Of a stretch of 64,000 bases of DNA, positions 17,287 to 26,435 are shown one piece after another. The translations under genes and the position numbers were made by a program. Position 1 is the stretch's first letter. Each line of letters opens with the position of its first letter. Source of the stretch: Streptacidiphilus sp. P02-A3a. Lineage in GTDB: Bacteria > Actinomycetota > Actinomycetes > Streptomycetales > Streptomycetaceae. Location of the stretch: assembly GCF_014084105.1 (NCBI RefSeq), contig NZ_CP048289.1, positions 2,427,922 to 2,491,921 of the forward strand, written 5' to 3'. Under the pieces are notes generated by a model that was given only the letters and a program-made list of their open reading frames with translations, had not been told where the DNA came from and made no database searches.

Positions 17287-18282
17287 TCAGCCGCCGATCG
17301 CGGACATCGGCCGGTCCGGACGCCGGAACCCGGCGCCGCCGATGTCGTGCCCCGGGCCCTTGCCCGCCACGCTCGCCCGCCAGGCGGCCTCGACCGCCGG
17401 GTCGTCCGCGCCGGCCCGCAGCAGCGCCCGCAGGTCCGACTCCTCGGTCGCGAACAGGCAGTTGCGCAACTGCCCGTCGGCGGTCAGCCGGACCCGGTCG
17501 CAGCCGCCGCAGAACGGACGGGTGACGCTGGCGATCACGCCGATCACCGCCCCGGTGCCGACCACCCGCCACTCCTCGGCCGGGGCGCTGCCCCGGCGCG
17601 GGACCGGCTCCAGCGCGAAGCGCTCGCGCAGCCGCTCCAGGATCTCCTCGGCGGGCACCATCCGCTCCCGCTCCCAGGCCCCTTGGGCGTCCAGCGGCAT
17701 CGACTCGATGAACCGCATCCGGTAGCCGTGGGCCACCGCGAAGGCGGCCAGCTCCGGGATCTCGTCCTCGTTCACCCCGCGCACCGGGACCGCGTTGACC
17801 TTCACCGGGGCGAGCCCGGCGGCCTGCGCGGCGGCGAGTCCGAGCAGCACGTCCGGCAGCCGGTCGCGGCGGGTGAGCTCCTGGTAGCGGTCGCGGCGCA
17901 GGGTGTCCAGGCTGACGTTGACCCGGTGCAGTCCGGCCCCGGCCAGCGCCGGGGCAACGCGGGCCAGGCCGACGCCGTTGGTGGTCAGCGACAGCTCCGG
18001 CGCGGACGGCAGCGCGGCCATCCGGGCCAGCAGACCGGGCAGCCCGCGCCGCAGCAGCGGCTCACCGCCGGTCAGCCGGACCGAGCGGATGCCCAGCCGC
18101 TCGGTGCCGATCCGGACCAGCCGCAGCACTTCGTCGTCGGTCAGCAGCTGCGGCTTGGGCAGCCAGGCCAGGCCCTGCTCCGGCATGCAGTACGTGCAGC
18201 GCAGATTGCACCGGTCCGTGAGGGAAACCCGCAGGTCGGTGTGGATGCGGCCGAAGCGGTCCTGGAGCGGGGAGGGGTGCAT
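17287..18282 (-). CDS. moaA: GTP 3',8-cyclase (molybdenum cofactor)
   Basis: Radical-SAM enzyme for the first step of molybdopterin synthesis, making cyclic dehydro-GTP. The N-terminal cluster motif is RCNLRCTYCMP, the C-terminal second-cluster cysteines are in FCGGCDRVRLTADGQLRNC, and the C-terminus carries the conserved GG (SAIGG). It has 331 residues, a normal length. It is divergent from the MocA-like gene at 18442, with about 160 bp between starts. Supplying cofactor for the xanthine dehydrogenase encoded at 59-63 kb is a plausible use. Confidence 0.95.
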   Translation of the reverse strand: MHPSPLQDRFGRIHTDLRVSLTDRCNLRCTYCMPEQGLAWLPKPQLLTDDEVLRLVRIGTERLGIRSVRLTGGEPLLRRGLPGLLARMAALPSAPELSLTTNGVGLARVAPALAGAGLHRVNVSLDTLRRDRYQELTRRDRLPDVLLGLAAAQAAGLAPVKVNAVPVRGVNEDEIPELAAFAVAHGYRMRFIESMPLDAQGAWERERMVPAEEILERLRERFALEPVPRRGSAPAEEWRVVGTGAVIGVIASVTRPFCGGCDRVRLTADGQLRNCLFATEESDLRALLRAGADDPAVEAAWRASVAGKGPGHDIGGAGFRRPDRPMSAIGG

Positions 18283-18441
18283 GCCGCCCAGTAGAACCGT
18301 CGCCGCGGGTCGGGGTCCAGCGGGCGAACCCCCGGTGAACCCCGGTCGACCGGACGGCCCGACTGTGCGTTCCTCCAAGCGGCGGCCATGCTGTGGCTTC
18401 CTCCAGGTCCCTCCGGCGGCGCGCCCGGCCACACTGGACGG

Positions 18442-19062
18442 ATGCAGCCACCGGAAACCGCGCCCGTCGCCCTGCTCCTCGCCGCGGGCGAGGGCCGCCG
18501 CCTGGGCCTCGGCCCCAAGGCGCTGCTGCCGTACCGGGGTCGGCCGCTGGTGGAGCACGCGGTGTCGGTGCTGCGCACCGGCGGCTGCGCCCGGGTGCTG
18601 GTGGTCCTGGGTGCGGCGGCGGACGAGGTCGCCGCCCGGGCCGACCTGGACGGCTGCCTGCTGGTACGCAATCCGGACTGGCGGTCGGGGATGGGCTCCT
18701 CGCTGCGCGCGGGCCTGGCCGCGCTGCCCCCGGCCGCCTCGGCGGCGCTGGTGGCGCTGGTGGACACCCCGGGGGTCACCGCCGGTGCGGTCGCCCGGCT
18801 GCTGGACGCGCACCGGCGCGGATCGGCGCTGGCGGCGGCGGCCTACCGGGGGCGGCGGGCGCACCCGGTGCTGATCGGCGCCGGGCACTGGGCGGAGGCC
18901 GCGGCGGGCGCGGTCGGCGACAGCGGCGCCCGGGCGCTGCTGCGCGCGCACGCCGCCGAACTGGACCTGGTCGAGTGCGGCGACGTCGGCGTCCCGGACG
19001 ACATCGACACCGCCGAGGCCTGGGCCGACTGGCAGACCCGCGGCCGTCCGCGCGCCGATTGA
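18442..19062 (+). CDS. MocA/MobA-like nucleotidyltransferase
   Basis: A 206-residue NTP-transferase with LLAAGEGRRLGLGPKALLPYRG (nucleotide-binding loop with key Lys), ALVDTPGVT (metal-binding Asp) and the closing DIDTAEAW. This family attaches CMP or GMP to molybdopterin; versions linked to xanthine dehydrogenases are usually CTP-dependent. GGACGG lies just before the ATG. It is divergent from moaA and convergent with allR. A role in preparing cofactor for the purine hydroxylase is inferred from family and neighbourhood. Confidence 0.85.
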   Translation: MQPPETAPVALLLAAGEGRRLGLGPKALLPYRGRPLVEHAVSVLRTGGCARVLVVLGAAADEVAARADLDGCLLVRNPDWRSGMGSSLRAGLAALPPAASAALVALVDTPGVTAGAVARLLDAHRRGSALAAAAYRGRRAHPVLIGAGHWAEAAAGAVGDSGARALLRAHAAELDLVECGDVGVPDDIDTAEAWADWQTRGRPRAD

Positions 19063-19125
19063 CGTCCCGTCAGTTCCTTGGGCTCTGGAGGCCGGGCCTT
19101 GGGCGGTACGACAGTTGACTGATCG

Positions 19126-19926
19126 TCAGCCGCTGCTGGCCAGCGCCTGGCCGAGCCGGGTGGCGATCTCCTGCATCTCCGGGATCAGCCCGCCGCGGGT
19201 GGTCCGCGCCTCCAGTGCCCGCACCCGGGCCTCGGGACCGGAGACCGACAGGGCGGTCGGTGTGGGCGCGCCGGGGACCACCACCGCGATGCAGCGGACG
19301 CCGATCTCCTGCTCCTGGTCGTCGACCGCGTACCCGGCCTCCTTGACCCCGTCGAACTGCGCCAGCAGGTGCGAGGGCGCGGTCAGCGTGTGCACGGTGT
19401 GCGCGGCCAGCGGGCCCGGGCCGAGTACCGCCGCTGCCTCCTGGCGCGGGAGTTGCGCGAGCAGTACCTTGCCGACAGCGGTGCAGTGCGGCTGCACCCG
19501 CCGCCCGACCTCGGTGAACATCCGCATGGAGTGCCGCGATGGGACCTGTCCGACGTACACCACCTCGCCTGCCTCCAGCACCGCGAGGTTCGCGGTCTCG
19601 CCGGTGGCCTCCATCAGCTCGGCCAGATACGGGCGGGCCCAACTGCCCAGCAGTCGCCCGGCGGTCTCGCCGAGCCGGATCAGCCGGGGCCCCAGCGTGT
19701 AGCGGCGGGCGGTGTCCTGCCGGACGTACCCCTGCTGGACCAGGGTGCGGATCAGCCGGTGGATGGTCGGCATCGGCAGTCCGGAGGCCGTGGCCAGGTC
19801 GCTCAGCGTGCTCACGCCACCGGAGTCGGCCAGCGCCTCCAGCAGGTGGAAGGCGCGCTCGACGGACTGCACGCCGCCGGAGCGGTCGGCCGCCGTGGCG
19901 TCCAGCGAGGCGGGGGGTGCGACCAC
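19126..19926 (-). CDS. allR: IclR-family repressor AllR
   Basis: A 266-residue IclR protein. The N-terminal winged helix (VQSVERAFHLLEALADSGG; LPMPTIHRLIRTLVQQGYVRQ) is followed by an effector domain with the conserved HCTAVGKVLLAQLP and DQEQEIGVRCIAVVVP. It matches the Streptomyces AllR type known to repress allantoin and glyoxylate genes and to respond to pathway intermediates. The GTG at 19926 is chosen (GAGGAAGG about 10 nt upstream). It is divergent from aceB, and the shared promoter region carries two palindromes also found before the uricase and hyi operons. Confidence 0.88.
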   Translation of the reverse strand: MVAPPASLDATAADRSGGVQSVERAFHLLEALADSGGVSTLSDLATASGLPMPTIHRLIRTLVQQGYVRQDTARRYTLGPRLIRLGETAGRLLGSWARPYLAELMEATGETANLAVLEAGEVVYVGQVPSRHSMRMFTEVGRRVQPHCTAVGKVLLAQLPRQEAAAVLGPGPLAAHTVHTLTAPSHLLAQFDGVKEAGYAVDDQEQEIGVRCIAVVVPGAPTPTALSVSGPEARVRALEARTTRGGLIPEMQEIATRLGQALASSG

Positions 19927-19972
19927 GGGATTTGCCTTCCTCTGCGGAGGTGTACGGTGTGCCGCGAACAAC

Positions 19973-20005
19973 ATCAACAAAGTGTTGAATTTCTGCATCG
20001 CGGAA
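19973..20005. promoter_or_regulatory. Two adjacent palindromes in the allR-aceB intergenic region
   Basis: ATCAACAAAGTGTTGAA (19973-19989) is a CAACA-N3-TGTTG palindrome. Directly after it, TTCTGCATCGCGGAA (19991-20005) fits TTCYGCATYGYGGAA. Both types recur at 43633-43649 and 44355-44444 before other purine/glyoxylate genes. They are probably AllR or a co-regulator's operators. Confidence 0.7.
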
Positions 20006-20100
20006 ACTAGCCTCCACCTTACAGAAGCACGGCGGTTGCGACGACTGTTTCGATCATCCGCCGCTCTACCGTCGTCCACCGCTTGAAGGAGCTTAGGACC

Positions 20101-21727
<1,627 letters not shown>

Positions 21728-21741
<14 letters not shown>

Positions 21742-21758
21742 CCGACTGTCCAGCAACG
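21728..21758 (+). terminator. Hairpin overlapping the aceB stop codon
   Basis: CGTTGCTGGAC pairs perfectly with GTCCAGCAACG across a 9-nt loop that holds the TGA. The stem includes the last aceB codons. Confidence 0.55.
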
Positions 21759-21781
21759 CGTGACCGCACTGAGCCGGTGGC

Positions 21782-21820
21782 GGTGACCGGGGTTACCTGG
21801 GGAGGTCCACCCCGGTCACC
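21782..21820. terminator. Terminator between aceB and the quinone oxidoreductase gene
   Basis: GGTGACCGGGGT pairs perfectly with ACCCCGGTCACC across a 15-nt loop, between two convergent genes. Confidence 0.65.
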
Positions 21821-21850
21821 ACCGCCTACCGGACCTCACCCGCGCGACCG

Positions 21851-22804
21851 TCAGCGGCGCGGGTCGAGCACCAGCTTGCCGGTGGTCCGCCGGGCCCGCA
21901 GGTCCTGGTGCGCCCGCGCCGCCTCCGACATCGGGTAGGCCTCGCCGGTCAGCGTCCGCAGCTCGCCGCGCGCCACCAGTTCCAGCAGCTCGGCCATCGG
22001 CTTCGCGTGCAGCTCGGGGCGGCCCACCACGTGCATCAGCCAGAAGCCGACCACCGCCCGCGAGTGCGCCATCAGGCTCGCCGCCGCGACCGGCTCGGGG
22101 GCGGTCCGCGAGGCCATGCCGTACGCCACCAGCCGCCCGAACGGGGCCAGCGCGGCCAGCGAGGCGTCGAACACCGGACCGCCGGTCATCTCCAGCACCA
22201 CGTCGACCCGGTGCCCGCCGTTGGCCTCCAGCAGCCGCTCCTTCAGGCCCTCGCCGTCCGCCGCCACGGCCGCGTCCGCACCCAGTTCCAGGGCCAGTCG
22301 GCGCTTCTCCTCGGTCGAGGCGGTGGCGATCACCCGCCCGGCGCCGAACCGCTTCGCCAGCTGCACCGCCAGCGAGCCGGTACCCCCGGCCGCCGCGTGC
22401 ACCACCACGGTCTCGCCGGGCGCCAGCCGGGCCGAGGTCCGCAGCAGGTTCCAGGCGGTCAGCCCCTGCACGACCAGCGCCAGCGCCGCGCCGTCGGAGA
22501 CCTCGTCCGGCAGCTCGTGCGCCATGTTCGCCCAGGCCACCGCGCGTTCCGCGTAGCCGCCGGAGGCGGTCAGCGCCACCACCCGCCGCCCGTCGGCGGT
22601 CCGCCCGGCCACCTCGCCGCCGGGTACCAGCGGCAGCGTGGAGCGGGACAGGTAGGAGTCCTCCACCGAGTGGGTGTCCGCGTAGTTGACGCCGACCGCG
22701 TCCACCTCGATCAGCAGCTGGCCCGGCTTGGCCACCGGATCGGGCAGCTCCACCAGCCGCAGTACCTCGGGCCCGCCGAACTCGGTGATCTGTACCGCCC
22801 GCAT
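21851..22804 (-). CDS. NADPH:quinone oxidoreductase (zeta-crystallin type)
   Basis: A 317-residue medium-chain dehydrogenase/reductase without zinc-ligand cysteines. The N-terminal GroES-like part has DAVGVNYADTHSVEDSYL and LPLVPGGEVAG; the Rossmann part has VVVHAAAGGTGSLAVQLAKRFGAGRVIATAS. It probably reduces quinones or enones using NADPH. GAGGAG precedes the ATG. A 16-bp palindrome 41 bp upstream (22845) suggests control by a small repressor, possibly TetR-like, not encoded here. Confidence 0.88.
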   Translation of the reverse strand: MRAVQITEFGGPEVLRLVELPDPVAKPGQLLIEVDAVGVNYADTHSVEDSYLSRSTLPLVPGGEVAGRTADGRRVVALTASGGYAERAVAWANMAHELPDEVSDGAALALVVQGLTAWNLLRTSARLAPGETVVVHAAAGGTGSLAVQLAKRFGAGRVIATASTEEKRRLALELGADAAVAADGEGLKERLLEANGGHRVDVVLEMTGGPVFDASLAALAPFGRLVAYGMASRTAPEPVAAASLMAHSRAVVGFWLMHVVGRPELHAKPMAELLELVARGELRTLTGEAYPMSEAARAHQDLRARRTTGKLVLDPRR

Positions 22805-22844
22805 TGCCGCTCCTCGCCTCGCCGTCGATGCTCGTGCCGCCCAA

Positions 22845-22860
22845 CATACCGGCTGGTATG
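22845..22860 (-). promoter_or_regulatory. Palindromic operator upstream of the quinone oxidoreductase gene
   Basis: CATACC-GGCT-GGTATG is an exact 6-4-6 inverted repeat in the promoter region of the minus-strand gene, of the size bound by TetR-type repressors. Confidence 0.5.
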
Positions 22861-22883
22861 CCGGTCCGGACGGGGCCGCCTCC

Positions 22884-22928
22884 CGTCAACGGCGGTTGAC
22901 GACCGGCGTTCGTCAACGTAGGTTGACG
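22884..22928 (+). promoter_or_regulatory. Leaderless promoter with twin operators
   Basis: Two 18-bp palindromes, CGTCAACGGCGGTTGACG (22884-22901) and CGTCAACGTAGGTTGACG (22911-22928), are 27 bp apart centre to centre. The first contains the -35 box TTGACG (22896-22901); a 17-bp spacer leads to the -10 box TAGGTT (22919-22924) inside the second. Initiation 6-7 nt later would fall on the ATG at 22931, so the mRNA is probably leaderless and both core elements are covered by operators. Confidence 0.75.
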
Positions 22929-22930
22929 TT

Positions 22931-23140
22931 ATGACCGAAGCGACCACACTCGCCGCGGCCGCCGGCGGACGCGACCCCCGGACCGGCCTGCGCGCGGTGG
23001 CGGCCCTGCGCCGCCTGCTCGAACAACTGGAAGCGCTCCAGGTCCGCAGCGCCCGCGCGCAGGGCTGGTCCTGGCAGGAGATCGGCGCCGAACTGGGCGT
23101 CAGCCGACAGGCCGTACACAAGAAGCACGGGGGGCGATGA
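22931..23140 (+). CDS. Small helix-turn-helix protein, 69 aa
   Basis: One long N-terminal helix (LRAVAALRRLLEQLEALQVRS) followed by a compact HTH (GWSWQEIGAELGVSRQAVHKKH) and nothing else. It overlaps the next gene by 4 bp (ATGA). This pairing of a minimal HTH with a Clp N-domain protein is familiar in actinomycetes. The palindromes covering its own promoter make it the obvious autorepressor. The start is the A of ATG expected for a leaderless message; no ribosome-binding site is visible. Confidence 0.85.
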   Translation: MTEATTLAAAAGGRDPRTGLRAVAALRRLLEQLEALQVRSARAQGWSWQEIGAELGVSRQAVHKKHGGR

Positions 23141-23745
23141 CCATGATGGAACGATTCACCGACGCGGCCCGGAGGGCCACCAGGTCCGCCCACGGCATCG
23201 CCCGGACGGAGGGCGCCCCCGCCGTCGGCGAGGAGCACATCCTGGCCGCGATACTGGCCCAGCGCGACTGCACCGGCGTCGCCCTGCTGACCGGCTGCGG
23301 CCTCGGCCGGGACCAGCACCGCGCGGTACTGGACGAGTGCCGGGAGTTCCGCCGCCGCGGCGGCATCGGCCGGGCCGAGGCGGAGGCGCTGCGCGGCCTG
23401 GGCATCGAGGTGGACGAGATCGTCGACCGGGTCGAGCAGATCTGGGGCGAGGGCGCGCTCCAGGAGCCGGTCGCCGCCCCGCCCGCCATCCGCAGCCGCT
23501 GGAAGCGCGGCGGCTCCGCCACCCCCACCGCGCCGCGCCTGCCCTGGCGTCCGGAGTCCAAGCGCGTCCTGGAGACCGCCCTGCGGCAGGCGCTGGACCT
23601 CGGCTGCAAGCGGGTCGGCACCGAGCACCTGCTGCTCGGCCTGCTGATCCGGGACGGCGTCGTCCGCGAGGTCCTCACCGCCCGCGACATCAACCCCCTC
23701 CAGGTCCGCGCCCTGCTCCCACCCGGAGCCGAGCCCACGGCCTGA
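23137..23745 (+). CDS. Double Clp N-domain protein
   Basis: 202 residues with two Clp N-terminal (repeat) modules: residues about 3-75 (FTDAARRATRSAHGIARTEG; VGEEHILAAILAQ) and about 130-195 (SKRVLETALRQALDLGCK; VGTEHLLLGLLI), joined by a variable linker. No AAA+ ATPase domain is present. In ClpA/ClpC such modules bind substrates or adaptors, so this protein may act as an adaptor, antagonist or sensor for its partner HTH protein; that is inference. Co-transcribed with the 69-residue HTH gene. Confidence 0.85.
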   Translation: MTMMERFTDAARRATRSAHGIARTEGAPAVGEEHILAAILAQRDCTGVALLTGCGLGRDQHRAVLDECREFRRRGGIGRAEAEALRGLGIEVDEIVDRVEQIWGEGALQEPVAAPPAIRSRWKRGGSATPTAPRLPWRPESKRVLETALRQALDLGCKRVGTEHLLLGLLIRDGVVREVLTARDINPLQVRALLPPGAEPTA

Positions 23746-23776
23746 GGAACCCCCCCTCGCGGTCGCGGGGCCGAGC

Positions 23777-23800
23777 GCCCGAGGTGACAGAGCCTCGGGC
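23777..23800 (+). terminator. Hairpin after the HTH/Clp-N operon
   Basis: GCCCGAGG pairs with CCTCGGGC across an 8-nt loop, about 30 bp beyond the stop codon. Confidence 0.5.
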
Positions 23801-23982
23801 ATTAGCCCATGCGGCGCGGTCGAATGGACACGGGATACTCCGTAGACGCACAGTGTGATCGTCGGTAGGGCGCTACGCGGACCCCTCGGCAGACCGATCC
23901 TCGCGCGACCGGTGGCCGGTGCTTGTCCGGCCGCGTACGTCCGAGGACGGCATCGCGTCGTGCCGGACCAGAGGGAGACCCC

Positions 23983-24387
23983 GTGGCACACCTGAAGAAC
24001 AAGATCGCGTCCGCTCTCGTCGCCGGCTTGGCGACCGTCGGGCTGACCGTCATCCCCGCCGGATCCGCGTCGGCGGCGACCGCCAAACCGGCCATCAGTA
24101 CCGTCCCCTGCAACAGCAGTGACTACCTACAGGTCTGGTTCCACCAGGAGTACGAGAACCCGCGCGCCGAGGAGATCTGCTTCGCCAACGCCGGAACCTA
24201 CACGTTCCAGTATCCGCAGTGCAGCGGCGGCCCCTGTTGGCTCGACGCGTTCTCCACGGGCAACAACGTCGTGCAGTACGAGTCGGACAACAACTGGCAG
24301 CCCAGCACCCCGGTCGGGAAGTACACCTACTTCGGCTTCCCGAACCACCCGGGCGGCGTGGATCTCGACGCCATGAAGATCTTCTGA
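23983..24387 (+). CDS. Secreted beta/gamma-crystallin-like protein, copy 1
   Basis: 134 residues starting at GTG 23983 (GAGGGAG upstream). A Sec signal peptide (KNKIASALVAGLATVGLTVI, cleavage after ASA at about residue 31) precedes a small domain of about 100 residues with four Cys (CNSSDYLQVW, EICFANAG, QCSGGPCW). The pattern YLQVW, CFANAGTY and DAFSTGNN recalls the beta/gamma-crystallin fold of streptomycete killer-toxin-like proteins, some of which inhibit yeast growth. The function here is not shown. An almost identical copy follows directly. Confidence 0.75.
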   Translation: MAHLKNKIASALVAGLATVGLTVIPAGSASAATAKPAISTVPCNSSDYLQVWFHQEYENPRAEEICFANAGTYTFQYPQCSGGPCWLDAFSTGNNVVQYESDNNWQPSTPVGKYTYFGFPNHPGGVDLDAMKIF

Positions 24388-24428
24388 GGCAACGGCATCG
24401 CGTTCGTACCGGACTTGAGGGAGACCCT

Positions 24429-24836
24429 GTGTCGCATCTGAAGAACAAGATCATGGCCGCTCTCGTCGCCGTCCTGGCGACCGTCGGCCTGGCCGTCACG
24501 CCCGCCGGACTCGCGTCGGCGGCGACCGCCAAACCGGCCATCGACGCCGTCCTCTGCAACAGCAGTGACTACCTGCAGGTCTGGTTCCACCAGGAAAACC
24601 AAAGCCCGCGCGCCGAGGAGATCTGCTTCGCCAACGCCGGAACCTACTCGTTCCCGGCGGCGGGGCAGTGCACCGGCGGCCCCTGCTGGCTCGACGCGTT
24701 CTCCACGGGCAACAACGTCGTGCAGTACGAGTCGGACAACAACTGGCAGCCCAGCACCCCGGTCGGCAAGTACACCTACTTCACCTTCCCGAACCACCCG
24801 GGCGGCGTGGAACTCGACGCCATGAAGATCTTCTGA
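24429..24836 (+). CDS. Secreted beta/gamma-crystallin-like protein, copy 2
   Basis: 135 residues, GTG start at 24429 behind GAGGGAG. Signal peptide, cysteines and domain pattern match copy 1, with changes concentrated in the signal peptide, in NQSPRAEE and in FPAAGQCTGG. The duplicated unit of about 446 bp includes the upstream sequence (CGGCATCGCGT and the ribosome-binding site), so it arose as a tandem gene duplication. The two are probably co-transcribed (41-bp gap). Confidence 0.75.
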   Translation: MSHLKNKIMAALVAVLATVGLAVTPAGLASAATAKPAIDAVLCNSSDYLQVWFHQENQSPRAEEICFANAGTYSFPAAGQCTGGPCWLDAFSTGNNVVQYESDNNWQPSTPVGKYTYFTFPNHPGGVELDAMKIF

Positions 24837-24857
24837 CCCGCCCCGCCCTGACCGCCC

Positions 24858-24886
24858 GGAGGCCGACCCCGACGGGGACGGCCTCC
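24858..24886. terminator. Bidirectional hairpin terminator
   Basis: GGAGGCCG-A-CCCC and GGGG-A-CGGCCTCC form a stem with one internal mismatch around GAC, between convergent genes ending at 24836 and 24953. Confidence 0.65.
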
Positions 24887-24952
24887 TCGGGCATTCCCGT
24901 GGCTCTGCGCGGTCGATGTCCAGGAGCAGACTGGGCAGAGGCGACGGGGCCG

Positions 24953-25753
24953 TCAGGCCCAGAAGTCGGCCCATCGGCGGGCGGCGTCGACGATCGCTTC
25001 GATTCCCGCCACGCCGTACGCCTTCCAGTCCTCCCACGACCGTGCCTCTGCCTCGGCGAGCACGCGGACCCCCTCACGGGGCGCGTCGGCGAAAGCGGGA
25101 ATGGTCGAGGCCCACCGTGCCGCGCGCTGCGGGGTCTGCCTGCCGTCCAGGACGAGCCGGAATCCCCACAGGGCCGCGTCGATCCATCCCGGCCCCCGTG
25201 CCGCCCATGCCCAGTCGACCAGCCACGCCCGGTCGCTGATGAGGAAGTTCGTCGCCGCTGGGTCGGTGTGCAGGAGGCACTCGCCGGTCAGCAGCGGCTC
25301 GGCCCCGGGGTCGCAGTAGGGCCCCCACCTCTCCCAGGCCGTCATCAGCCCGACGTCCGGTGCCGGGTGAGTACTCAACCTGCGCAGTACCGCCGCCACC
25401 GGCTCCAGGTGGCCGCCGTCGGCTGTGAAGTCCGCCCACGGGGTGGCGGTGACGCCCTCGAAGCCCAGGAGCCGCCAGCCGCCCGCCTCCAGGTGCCACA
25501 GCAGTTTGGGGGCATAGTCGGGCAGACAGGGGTTGACCCTAACCTCTCTGTCCAGTTCCCCGGCCCGCTCGTGTTCGACAGGCAGGCCCTTGACGAAGAC
25601 CTTCGCGCCGTCCGGGAGGAAGAGCAGAGTGGCGATTCCGGAGCTTTCGCCCGTGGCCATCTCCGTTTTCTCGTACGTTGCTCCGATCCGGTCCTGTACC
25701 GCCATGCGGGCCTGGTCGGGGAGCTGGTTCCAGTCGATGTGTTCGACGTGCAC
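24953..25753 (-). CDS. Aminoglycoside phosphotransferase-fold kinase
   Basis: 266 residues with the APH/choline-kinase fold. The N-lobe has AKVFVKGLPVEHE (ATP-binding Lys); the catalytic loop is LLHTDPAATNFL (Asp and Asn) and the metal-binding segment is WLVDWAWAARGPGWID (Asp). The loop is the short actinomycete type, not that of the classical resistance enzymes, so the substrate may be a small metabolite or a peptide. The GTG start at 25753 lies 3 nt after the stop of a 43-residue proline-rich ORF and has no clear ribosome-binding site, suggesting translational coupling. Confidence 0.8.
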   Translation of the reverse strand: MHVEHIDWNQLPDQARMAVQDRIGATYEKTEMATGESSGIATLLFLPDGAKVFVKGLPVEHERAGELDREVRVNPCLPDYAPKLLWHLEAGGWRLLGFEGVTATPWADFTADGGHLEPVAAVLRRLSTHPAPDVGLMTAWERWGPYCDPGAEPLLTGECLLHTDPAATNFLISDRAWLVDWAWAARGPGWIDAALWGFRLVLDGRQTPQRAARWASTIPAFADAPREGVRVLAEAEARSWEDWKAYGVAGIEAIVDAARRWADFWA

Positions 25754-25756
25754 GGT

Positions 25757-25888
25757 TCAGGTCTTCGGTTGCGGAGGATTCGGGGGGAAGGGCGGGTTCT
25801 TGTCCGGTGCAGGCCCGCTGGGGGGACGCCCCGGTGGCGGCTTGGAGGGCGGACGCGGGGGCGGCTTCTTCGCTTCGGTTGTCGTCAT
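25757..25888 (-). CDS. 43-aa proline-rich peptide
   Basis: An ATG-initiated ORF of 43 codons reading MTTTEAKKPPPRPPSKPPPG and ending PPFPPNPPQPKT. It has 19 prolines, with Lys/Arg, Ser and Thr and no cysteine or signal peptide. About three quarters of codons end in G or C, consistent with coding. Its stop is 3 nt before the GTG of the kinase gene, so the two look like one translation unit. It could be a kinase substrate, a regulatory leader peptide that stalls ribosomes on polyproline, or a modified-peptide precursor; the sequence does not decide. The 278 bp upstream (25889-26166) hold only a short degenerate DUF397-like start at 26131. Confidence 0.5.
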   Translation of the reverse strand: MTTTEAKKPPPRPPSKPPPGRPPSGPAPDKNPPFPPNPPQPKT

Positions 25889-26166
25889 AGCGCGAGGGTA
25901 GGTCGGCGGCGAGCTGTGCCGCTACCGGGTCACCCCGATCAGCTCGGCCGGACCCAAGGTTGCGCTTACCGCACCGCAGTTCGCCGTGTTGGTGGTTCTG
26001 AGGCACGTCACCTGGGCGAGTGAACGACGTGCTGACGTTTGGGCGTGAGGTCGGCCACTTCACTCACACTGCCGTCCATGGTGAACCTGTCGGGGGAGCA
26101 GAAGCGCACGACGACGACCAAGCGCGCTCATGTTCCGTCATCTCTCGTCAGTGCACGGGCTGTTGC

Positions 26167-26347
26167 TCAGAGGATGCCCTGAACGAGGGCGCTGCGGAAC
26201 GCGGCCCGTTCGGTTGCGGTGTAGCGCAGGTCGCCCCGGTCGGGGTTCTTCGAGTCGCGGACGGCGACGCCACCGCCGGGCAGATCGGTGATCTCCACGC
26301 AGTCCTGCTGCTCCTGGCTTGTCCTTGCGGTCGGGGGCAGTGCTCAT
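26167..26347 (-). pseudogene. DUF397 protein, frameshifted (duplicate 1)
   Basis: The C-terminal two thirds of a DUF397 protein is clear (DCVEITDLPGGGVAVRDS, ending in ALVQGIL and TGA at 26167). The natural ATG (26347, behind GGGGGGAAGGA) opens a different frame (MSTAPDRKDK), so a small deletion has removed the usual WRKSSYS-like segment and broken the frame. Translation from an internal CTG (26340) is possible but unproven. The same lesion occurs in the other copy. Confidence 0.65.
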
Positions 26348-26435
26348 GAGCCGTGTCCTTCCCCCCGGTTGACGGTGGTCGCTTTGGTGTGGTCCCCGAC
26401 GGACGGGCCGGGGACCACGTGTGGTGCTGCTGGTG

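Noticed and set aside
24953..25753. Aminoglycoside resistance gene
   Set aside because: The APH fold is clear but the sequence lacks features of known resistance enzymes; substrate left open.
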